Shown piece after piece: positions 55,962 to 64,000 of a stretch of 64,000 nucleotides of DNA. The notes under the pieces were generated by a model, which had not been told where the DNA came from, made no database searches, and saw only the letters and a list, made by a program, of their open reading frames with translations. Made by a program: the position numbers and the translations under genes. This stretch comes from Leptodontidium sp. MPI-SDFR-AT-0119 (Eukaryota > Ascomycota > Leotiomycetes > Helotiales > Leptodontidiaceae): positions 1 through 64,000 of the forward strand of contig JAHLEZ010000026.1 of the NCBI GenBank assembly GCA_020726505.1. The letters run 5' to 3'. The number at the start of each line of letters is the position of its first letter. The stretch's first letter is position 1.

Positions 55962-58900
55962 TCAAAAGATCTGATGGTATTTGAGAAACTTTGCCACTGC
56001 GTCGTGCCCATTTTCGGTCGCAAGTTCCATCGCTCTCTGGAATTGAGCTCTTCCATTGCCCGTAATTTTCGCCCCGGCGTTCACAAGAAATTTCAACATA
56101 TCCAAACGACCCTCTTGGGCAGCAGCCTCGAGGGCGGTAGAGCCACCCACCTCTGCTCCAGGTGCATTTACATCAGCCCCAGCATTTAGGAGAAGCTTTG
56201 CAATACGTAAATACCCTCGTGAGGCTGCTGCCTGAATAGCAGTATCCCCATACCAATAGGAAGCTGGTGCATTGACATCCGCCCCTCTGGCAAGGAGAAG
56301 CTGTACTGTATGGTAGTGACCATGCTCCACGGCAGCTTGAAGGGCAGTCCCGCTAGCTGACCTCTCTGGCGGCCAGTTTACATCCGCTCCATTATCGTGT
56401 AGAATTTCAATTATATCATTGGCCCCGTTTGCAGCCGCAATTTTTAGTGCAGTACTCCCACCTCCTGGAAGCAAGTCATTGGCTTTGGCACCTGCATCCA
56501 ATAACAACTGCACAAGGCCAACATCCATGCACGAAACTGCTGCTTGTAATGCGGTCAGTCCCTCTGTCTTCGCTGCTGGGCTATTTACATCTGCTCCTTC
56601 GCCGATAAGGAATTTGGTGAGATTGGAGTTGCCAAACTCCACAGCAACTTGTAGAGCTGTGCGCCCATTGTCACCTGCCGCAGGCCAATCCAAGTCTGCG
56701 CCTGCGTTGAGCAGAAGCTGCACAAGTCCCAAGTTTCCCATACGGGCGGCACTTTGTAGAGCATTCAATGTCGAAACACGCCCCAGTCCATATGAGCAAA
56801 CCGTGGGAGCAAGGTTAACATTTGCACCTGCGTTGAGAAGTCGCTCAATGATGGGAACATTTGCCAGTCGGGTCGCCGCTACCAAAGGTGTATCGCTATA
56901 AAGCGTGCCTGGACTCAAACCCGCATCGGGCTGTGCGCCGATGCTCAGCAAGAACTCGACAAAATTGATGTCATTCGTACAGACAGCTGAACATAGGGCA
57001 CTGCAGGGTTTCATCACGCCTAGTGACTGCATTTCGTCCAACTTGTTGATGTCTGCACCGGCGTCTAAAAGCGCCAAGATGAGTTCGGGACTTTTGAGTC
57101 TAGCAGCAACTAATATTGAGCGATCTTGACCTGCATTTGCCTTTGTTTTCAAGAGCAGTTGAACCATCTGAAGATCGTTGAGCTCTGTCGCTGCCTCGAG
57201 TGCGGTTCTTTCGCCTCTACAGTCATTGATATCAGCCCCTTGCTTCAACAAGAGCTCAACAAGTTGATAGGTTTTGGAGGACACCGCAGCCGCGAGTGCT
57301 GTTGTTTTTGGTTGATTGGGTTTCGATTCTTTGGCGGGAGCGGCATTGACATGGGCGCCAGCGTTCAACAAAGTTTGGCAGAGATCCAAATTTCCATTCT
57401 CAGCCGCCCATTGCAACGCAGTTCTTCCCCCTCGATTACCGGCAGGAGCATTAACATCCGCTCCAAGCTGCAGCAGACGTTTGACCATAGGCTCATCGTC
57501 AATCATGACAGCCGACTGCAGTGGCGTTTTGCCTTTCCAGTGGCCGTTTGCGTTGGCACCACGTTTCAAGAGCAATTTGACAACGTTAGTTGCTCTTGCG
57601 CGGATTGCGCACTCTAGTGCACATCCTAAGTATCCAAATTGAGCGTTCACATCTGCTCCATTCTCCAAAAGCAAAGTTGTTATCTCAAGATTCCCTGTCT
57701 GTGCAGCACTTTGAAGCGCCGAGGGGCCAAACTCCACAGGCATGTCCACTGCTGCTCCTCTGGATATGAGCAACATGGCAATCCCGGCCTCCCCCTTTCG
57801 ACACGCAATTTGAAGTGGGCTTTGTCCGCATTCCATGGAAGTCAACATTCCGACAGCATGCATGTCTGCACCAAAGTCAAGAAGGAGCTCGGTGATGCCA
57901 AGATTGCCAGTCAGGATCGCGAGCTGAAGTGGTGTGAACCGGTCGTGGGCTGCTACACCGGCGAATTTGATATTTGGATTCACTCCTGACTGGAGAAATA
58001 TCTTCGATATCCCTCGGTCTTGGGCTGTAAGTGCGCTTCTGAAGATTCCCTCTGCAAAGGCATCAATTGTCGGTATCCTGTTTGATAGTATACGCTTGAG
58101 AATCAAGTAATTGTCGCCCATTTGGAACCATTTGAGAATTTCGTCACAGACAATTTTACGAGGCTTGCCCAAGTCGTATGGTTCGAAGAGGTTGTTCGAC
58201 AAGTGATAGACCATAAGCTTGAGACATTCCATTGTGTTGCTGTGAAAATTGTCACTGACGATTTTCCAGAGGAAGTTGATAATGTTGTTGTCCCGTTGTA
58301 CCTCTCCTTCTTGCTCCACTGGTAACGTAGCACACAAATGGTGAAAATTCCGTTCTATTACTCCAGAGAAATCTTTCGATATTAGCGAGTGCTTGTGACC
58401 CAAGGTAGGCAGCAGCCGGCTGAGCATCTCGTCTGGCATATTGATCATCATGTTCAGGTTCCCTGCAGAACATCAGCCGCGAAAGAGGAAGGAACGAAAC
58501 AGACTTCGCATACTGATTTGGCCAAGCTGGCTGTTAAAGAAGATCCAGGGGAGTTCTCTTGTTCTGACAGCGTTCATGTACTCATCAGAAATCGGCGTGA
58601 GGATAGCCACTCCTTCTGGCGTGGTACATCTCGCAACTAGATAAGGTCAAGCGCGCTCTTTTTATTTCAGTGGATGTGAACTCACGCGTAAGTCGCTCAG
58701 TAGTACTAACAAAGCAACGAGCTGCCTTCCGCTGGATTTCGTCCTGTGCCACCAATATACCGTCTAAATACACATTACTTTTTTTCTGCTGTTGTTGCCT
58801 GATCTCAAGTTTGAGTTTCAAAAGCTTCAGCTGGCTTTCCTTTTTGTTCTTCTTAAACTCCCATTTCTTCAGTTGTCGCTCATATTCTGTCTTGCTGTAG

Positions 58901-59080
58901 GCATGTCAGCCACCCAACACCGCTAAATTTGAACTTCTGCGCCAAATTGTGAGTGAATTATTACCTCGCAGAGAACCCCACTTCATTGTACATGATCTCT
59001 GTGACAACCCGCAAGCTTTTCTTTTGATCGAGGTACAGCTCCTTGATTCTGTCCTTGTATGGCTCCCATTTGGATGCCAT
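55962..59080 (-). CDS. Clr5-domain ankyrin repeat protein
   Basis: Four exons (58965-59080, 58686-58894, 58514-58636, 55962-58462) join in frame to 982 residues. Residues about 3-55 (SKWEPYKDRIKELYLDQKKS then LRVVTEIMYNEVGFSA-SKTEYERQLKKWEFKKN) are a Clr5 domain, a short helical, probably DNA- or chromatin-associated module that in filamentous fungi often heads ankyrin proteins. A basic/Gln-rich linker follows. From about 285 to the end there are about 20 ankyrin repeats, most with the G-TALQ-AA---G----V-LLL-AGADVN consensus. Well conserved repeats with few gaps suggest an intact gene under selection, probably a protein-interaction scaffold. Repeat-to-repeat similarity is high at protein but lower at DNA level. 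The exon 3/4 join was chosen for the gtatgc donor; a 33-nt alternative would also keep the frame. Confidence 0.85.
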
Positions 59081-59655
59081 TTTCTAGCTGCCGAGCCGGA
59101 AACGTGTACCGATGATGAAGGATGCGTGGACGTAAAGTACGAATACAGATTTTCCCTCGATTTCTGAACATGCGAAAAGGTGGGAAGAGGGAAGGAATAT
59201 TTCATGGCTGCGAGGTGGTTCGCAGTTTGTGGCGCAAGTAAGAGGCTGTACAGTACGTAAGACAGGATCAGGGGCGCTGGGGTTTGATTCGTTGACGACA
59301 AAACCGTCATGCCTGACTGTGCCTGAAGGAGCTCCACTTGTTATTGGATGAGGACAAAACCTTCACGCCTCAAGTGCTTGAGGTTTCTATTGGGTTGGAA
59401 CGAAATCTTTGAGGTGAGGGGGAAGTAAGAGGGGGGATGGAATATGTACGGGTGTCAGGGCTAAAAGTCGGTGGGGGTGCTCACCCAATTTTTTTTTTAA
59501 AGGCGAGAGGGTGAAGCCGATTTTGAAAGCGACTGTATCATCCAATAGAGTAGTCTGCGATACATTTTCGGTACAGGTGAAACAGGGAATTCGGGAGGAA
59601 GAAGAATCGTTTATTCGAAACGTTTATTCAATCGTTCATTAAATCGACGGCCTGA
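59081..59655. other. Intergenic, 5' of Clr5-ankyrin gene
   Basis: Presumed promoter, including a poly-T run (59491-59500). No gene recognised. Confidence 0.4.
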
Positions 59656-60060
59656 TTAGCGTGGTGTAGAGAAACGCGGATCTACGCGCAGCGTGATTCG
59701 TCTCCGATATAGCAGTCCTAGTGAGAAAGTATGTGTAGTGTATTTGAGTAATTGCTTTAGCTGTGCAATTAGATTATGCTTCGTTTGCGTTTTCGGGAAT
59801 GGTGCTAGGGGTAGGAGCCGATGACCCCTGCGCCTAGACTTGGGGTCAATAAACTCAAAGCCAGCCCTGAATTTGGTATTGTAGGTGCTGGATTGAAATC
59901 CGTTATTGAGCCTCGAGTCGACATAACTTGGTTCTGGATTGACCTCGGGCTTCGACTCTGGGTGATCTAGGGATTCCTCCATTGATTGTCTTAGATCTCC
60001 CTTCTCAATATCGCTGCCTCTTTCCACTTCCAATGTAGCTTGATGCGAGGATTCTCCCAC
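59656..60060 (-). CDS. Hypothetical ORF, 134 residues
   Basis: Open frame MGESSHQATLEVERGSDIEKGDL to RVDPRFSTPR. Charged N-terminal half, then a basic region with RRRGHRLLPLAPFPKTQTKH. No signal, membrane segment or known motif. An overlapping upstream frame (59991-60185) may be part of the same gene. Low confidence; could be a relic. Confidence 0.3.
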   Translation of the reverse strand: MGESSHQATLEVERGSDIEKGDLRQSMEESLDHPESKPEVNPEPSYVDSRLNNGFQSSTYNTKFRAGFEFIDPKSRRRGHRLLPLAPFPKTQTKHNLIAQLKQLLKYTTHTFSLGLLYRRRITLRVDPRFSTPR

Positions 60061-60648
60061 GGGTTGTTCAGGGGATCCATTCTCCGTCTATCGGTTTTGT
60101 TCCACCCCCTCAATACTTGGTTCATCTCCAGGATGATACCTATGCGCGGTTTTGTGCCCTTCGCGTTCCCGATAATCCTCGCCAATTTCTTGCGAGCTTT
60201 TCTGAATGACCGGGCTTAATATCTGGTTGAAGATAATCTTTTATAAGATTAACTTCCTTTCCTTGTTCATGGGTGCTGTTTGGGCCAAGTGAACATTCGA
60301 CCGCGTAAACGGACTGATCTTAAGGTTCTATATTATTAGCTTCCAAATATTACTCATTAGTAATTTTCGAACTTTTTGATCGATTAGAGCCATGATCTAG
60401 AGATTGCGAGCCTAAGACTTGCCACACGTTTTTTGATGATTGATAGCTTGGCGTATTTAGGCGATCCGATGGCAATGACTATTGAAGCCTGTTCACAATA
60501 TTATCATTATGGCCAAGAAATGAACCCATCCGGGAATCGTCTCTAGATAGATTCTTTGATGTGGAGGTCGAGGTATTGGGTCATAACGGCTCGTTGTTGT
60601 GTTATTATCTATCATGTACCCATTTCCGGCGGAGCATTATCTACCACA

Positions 60649-61620
60649 TCAATACCATACCTTGGTTATGGCTTCATAATTACGCCGAGCCTGAGACTTG
60701 CCGAAAGCAGTAATTATGGGAAAGAAGAGTATTCGATTTGCATTTATTGCATCCTCCGAGTCGAGTATCGTTTTATTTGTACTAGAGCTATCCCTTAACT
60801 TCCGCATAGTGTCTTGGGAAATTGCGAGCTTGTGGATGAGGATCTCTAGGATTGTTGTTTCTGGACGTTCTTTTGTCACCTGGACCAACTCTGCCAAACT
60901 CGACCGCAAATTTACAAGTCCCCTTAAAGTAATGCAAAGCCACCAAAGACTGTCGAGTTGGAGATTTTTGACCAGCAACTTGATTTTCATTTTTTATCCG
61001 CACCGAGCTTGTTGAAAAGAGATCCGTAGAGAGTTTCTCCTACCACTATCAGTTTCGTAGGCCTGATTTTGCCGCTTCGAAATACCCATTCAATGAATGA
61101 TTCGTCCTCATAAGACATCTGCGTCTCGTAAGCCTTTCAAACTATAGACCAGCACTAAGCAACTTGTTTCACTCGACCTTCAAAGTTAGCCTTGCTACAA
61201 GTACAAGACTCGAGGTCCTCGAGCGCTACCTCCAGAGCCACCATTGATGGTTGATCCAAATATCAGGTATCCGATTGTGCTTATTTGGAGCAGGATACGC
61301 AATGGGATTGCGATTGAGGAGATTCGAAGCAACACTGCGTGGACTTCGTATCGGAGGACTGCACTTGAAGCAACAGAGGCTCGAATATGTCCGCAGAGAG
61401 GCTCGAATCAAGAGAATTGAGGGCAATATCTGAAGAGGGCGAGAATGGAGTGTGCAGGCAATCGCTACGAAGTGACTGACTTGCTGGAGTGACAGTTGTT
61501 GGCTTGTGAAAGATGCAATCGAAGTCGAGCAAGTATTGCTTTACAGTGGTCCGGAATGTCTGCAATGAGTTGATCACGAGCAGCTCATCAAGTAGTGTTG
61601 CGCTCCCAGACTTGCAAATT
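60649..61620 (-). pseudogene. Uncharacterised coding-like region, broken
   Basis: On the minus strand, coding-like pieces follow one another in different frames: LLDELLVINSLQTFRTTVKQ (61520-61600), MVALEVALEDLESCTCSKAN (about 61190-61250), SYEDESFIEWVFRSGKIRP (about 61050-61110) and LVNLRSSLAELVQVTKERPE with DTMRKLRDSSSTN (60649-60990). Stops or frame changes separate them, and I find no splice sites that join them. Compositionally protein-like, but not recognised. Confidence 0.35.
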
Positions 61621-61860
61621 CCAGGCCTTTTGCACGAAGCTGCTTCCTCAGCCCAGATGCGATTCCAGACTCATTCCAGTCCAAGCACCACAATTCCCAA
61701 ACCTCCACTCTTCACAATTGCCTCCTCAACCCAGATCCAACTCTAGCATTTTACTCTTAGTCTGGCATAATTCGCGCCCTTGGCTTTGCCTAGAGCTGCC
61801 TCCTCCCAGCCCGAAGCCAAATCCTACTCCTAGCAATCGATCCGATAAGTATGCGTAAGC
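61590..61860. repeat. Degenerate tandem repeat, about 75-bp units
   Basis: Read on the minus strand, three imperfect units share ggat/aatc-ctgggctgaggaagcag-type cores followed by an aaggcctggaattt / ggtttgggaattgt-type stretch. Copies differ by many substitutions. Coding-like but stop-containing; lies just upstream of the broken region above. Confidence 0.45.
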
Positions 61861-62560
61861 ACTGCCCTGGTCTGCTTTGCTCTGCTTTACAAATAAAATA
61901 GTAATTCAGTTGAGCTCGTGAGAATAAATTCAACGTTGATTGAATGTTGTATTTGATTTGGTAGTATGGGGTTGGTGTGAATGTTGTACGAGAAGTGAGG
62001 AGAGGGAGAAGAAAGAATGGGAATGTAAATAAAGATGAGGAAAGGAGAAGAAAGTGGGTAAGGGGGGATGCAAGGATCTGTATTCGTGTTCTAGTGGTGT
62101 CACTATGGTCAAGTGGTCAATTCGGGTCGAGTCGAGTCGAGTTAAGTAGCTGTGTGGACGAATAGAGGGCAAGCTTAAGTTCAAGGCAGTAGTAGTTGAG
62201 CGCCGGGACTTGAAGCAACAAGCAGGAAAGGGCAGTAGCGAAGGAGACTTAGGTGGATGAAGGCGATTAAGTGAAGTGAAGAGAATCTTGTGAGTGAAGT
62301 GAAGTGAAGTGTGATATAGTGCAGTACAGTGCAGTGGGTGGAAACGAGTGACGTGATATGTGTAGATTTAGGTGTGGAATCGTATGGATTTGCGGGTAAA
62401 ACCAATAAAAATATGAACCATACCTAGGTAGCAACACAGCAAGACGCGATGAGAAAAGGACGAACGAACTGAAACGCCGCGTCTTAAGTTAGGTTACCTA
62501 CGTATTGCCAACGCGAAACCACATCACGTCCAGCCTCAGAAATCCACCATATTCTTCACT
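61861..62560. other. Intergenic, low-complexity; promoter of secreted protein gene
   Basis: G/A-rich plus strand at 61980-62350 with short repeats (gtgaagtgaagtgaagtg at 62295-62312; gtcgagtcgagtcgag at about 62124). A CCAAT element followed by an AT stretch (accaataaaaatatg) lies near 62400-62415. No gene recognised. Confidence 0.45.
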
Positions 62561-63208
62561 ATGGCTACCCTCAAGCAAGTCCTCATCGCCGTAGCCGCCG
62601 CCGCGGTCGGCGTCCTTGCTAGTCCGCTGTCCGCCGATGCCACCGCAACGACTATCATCGGTGCTCCGAAGCCTGCTGTGACCGAGATTTCAAAGCCGCT
62701 TGAAGGAAAGGAGCTCGAGGACTTTTTGGCCGGTTGGCCATACACCCCCGAGGGCTCTATTGACATCACCAACACAACATTGGCCACCGAGTTGACCAAG
62801 TTTAACAAGTCTTACAACAATGGCACCGCCTTGACCAAGAGGAGCGGCGGCTGCAACCAGGGCGAATGCCCCGATTTCTTTGCCGCCTTCGACCTTTACG
62901 CGCAGCACATTGTGTCATTCGTGAATGGCCAGGCTGTAAATTACTGGTTTTACTGGGGCCGCTGGAATGACTGTGGCCAGTGCGGAGAGGTGCCGACCAG
63001 CAGCGATGGATGCTTCGACTTCACTTCGTGCGGCCGCCCGCAGAGCATCTGTGTCGACACTGGCCATAGTAGATCCCACCGCATCTGGAAGGACAACGGC
63101 GACAAGTCATGCTACAGGAACCAGCGGGACTATCTCCTCCCTGCCTGTCCTCCCATCGCAGCCTCCGATATCAGCCACCCGGTCGAGCAGGTCGCGTGCA
63201 ATTGGTAG
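62561..63208 (+). CDS. Secreted cysteine-rich protein with propeptide, 215 residues
   Basis: Intronless. A signal peptide (MATLKQVLIAVAAAAVGVLA) is followed by a propeptide of about 75 residues with several N-x-T/S sites (NTT, NKS, NGT). A KR dibasic site (LTKR) comes directly before SGGCNQGEC, where a Kex2-type protease would release a mature domain of about 120 residues. The mature part has ten cysteines (five possible disulfides) and a Trp/Tyr-rich centre (NYWFYWGRWNDCGQC), and ends VACNW. This is the architecture of small secreted fungal proteins, including effector candidates, but I do not recognise a named family and no activity should be assumed. The gene looks intact and is not AT-biased. 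It lies 0.5 kb from an LTR-like repeat. Confidence 0.75.
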   Translation: MATLKQVLIAVAAAAVGVLASPLSADATATTIIGAPKPAVTEISKPLEGKELEDFLAGWPYTPEGSIDITNTTLATELTKFNKSYNNGTALTKRSGGCNQGECPDFFAAFDLYAQHIVSFVNGQAVNYWFYWGRWNDCGQCGEVPTSSDGCFDFTSCGRPQSICVDTGHSRSHRIWKDNGDKSCYRNQRDYLLPACPPIAASDISHPVEQVACNW

Positions 63209-63730
63209 TCGAGCAATGTCCAGATTGCAACGACGATGGACTTTTTCTTATTACAGAACGGTAATTGCTCGAGGAGGAGGAAAATGCAGTCACGGGAGCG
63301 ACAACAACGGCCGGGCTTTCTGTTGTGGCCTGAGGCAACCACACTTGTTAGAGCTAGCCATTTTAGAAATGAGTCCTTCAGACTCAAAAAAAAGCCATCT
63401 CACGAAGCTCATCCAAATTTTTCAAATTCAACACCTGAAAACTTATCAGGCTTACTGCTCAAGTTAAGATCGACCGGTCCCAGCTCCCAGAGCATTGCCC
63501 TGTGCCATGGTCAGCAACGATGGTATACGGAACGTGGCCTGAACTGGGGCTATACCCAGACCTAATTGAAGAGCATGCAAGCAAGCTCAAGGAAGACATA
63601 CTTCGTACATGTTGGAAATAATCGCAGTGGGGACTCTGTGTGCAGTACTAGAAGATTCCACTTTACAAGGGATACAAACCAGTGAGCCAATCCGGTTTAA
63701 TATTTTTCTTTTGTAATAAGTAAAATCTGG
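63209..63730. other. Intergenic, 3' of secreted protein gene
   Basis: No gene recognised. Open frames at 63236-63565 lack motifs. Confidence 0.4.
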
Positions 63731-64000
63731 TGTAACGTTCCTGGTTCTGAGTGGTACGCGGTGTACAGGCTCGTCGGTTGGTATCAGCTAAGAAGTAAAG
63801 TCACAAGAGGTTCGGTTCTCAATTGGAATTAAGACGTTACTCGAGTACAAGCAATAGTTAAACTGCTATCTGAATTTGAGCACGAAACTCTACTACCTAG
63901 GAAACTACTCTGTTTATATAGAACTTCGATTCTGAGTGCAAGCTCGTCTAGCTGGCTAGAACATCACGTGACCATTGGTCCCATGATCCGAACCTCCCCT
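63731..64000 (+). mobile_element. LTR-like repeat, undecayed copy, runs off the window
   Basis: Begins tgtaacgttcctggttctg and continues to the window edge, with normal base composition and a TATA-like gtttatatag near 63912. It aligns with the reverse complement of 25430-25678, which is the RIP-mutated form. The TG start and the sharp left edge fit an LTR; the end and any internal genes are outside the window. Confidence 0.7.

Noticed and set aside
56419..57989. Several long plus-strand frames
   Set aside because: They are antisense shadows of the regular ankyrin repeats in the minus-strand gene.

Overview
The window is from a filamentous ascomycete, most likely a plant-associated leotiomycete. 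The evidence is many short (46-100 nt) GT-AG introns with fungal branch points, fungal-specific families (HET, Clr5-ankyrin, STAND N-terminal domain, Pth11/rhodopsin-type membrane protein, PL3 pectate lyase, bZIP-DUF3425), and a two-compartment composition. Gene-bearing sequence of ordinary GC content alternates with very AT-rich blocks of TA-rich, stop-filled transposon relics, the signature of repeat-induced point mutation (RIP). The exact species is not readable from the sequence.

Layout. 1-1.35 kb: RIP-decayed pogo/Fot1-like DNA transposon. 1.5-11.8 kb: a compact metabolic block with a 4-coumarate-CoA-ligase-like enzyme carrying a peroxisomal tail (minus), a divergent Baeyer-Villiger-type FAD monooxygenase (plus), a bZIP regulator and a small EthD protein. 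A 65-bp inverted repeat brackets the monooxygenase and regulator. 12.3-17.6 kb: two abutting RIP-decayed gypsy elements in opposite orientation. 18.6-20.0 kb: rhodopsin-type membrane protein. 20.2 kb: a 230-bp MITE. 21.1-22.2 kb: a broken HET gene interrupted by a hairpin repeat, with a ZZ finger on the other strand. 22.5-25.9 kb: more RIP-decayed retroelements. 27-40 kb: HET-like membrane protein, solo LTR, frameshifted HET gene, unknown ORF, cupin, and an ankyrin protein with a STAND-type N-terminus. 40.4-46 kb: relics, a second pogo-like element and a MITE that shares its TA target. 46.5-64 kb: unknown gene, pectate lyase, a HET-6-type pseudogene and a decayed paralogous fragment, coiled-coil protein, Clr5-ankyrin protein, a broken uncharacterised region, a secreted cysteine-rich protein, and the start of an undecayed LTR-like repeat.

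Two themes run through it. First, a candidate small catabolic or secondary-metabolite module (acyl-CoA ligase, Baeyer-Villiger monooxygenase, EthD protein, bZIP regulator) lies between transposon blocks. Second, allorecognition/innate-immunity-type genes are concentrated here: HET (two large genes and several relics), STAND N-terminal/ankyrin and Clr5/ankyrin. Several show birth-and-death decay, including RIP-type nonsense changes outside the AT-rich blocks. The window also carries matched decayed/undecayed copies of the same repeat, which makes the mutation process directly readable.
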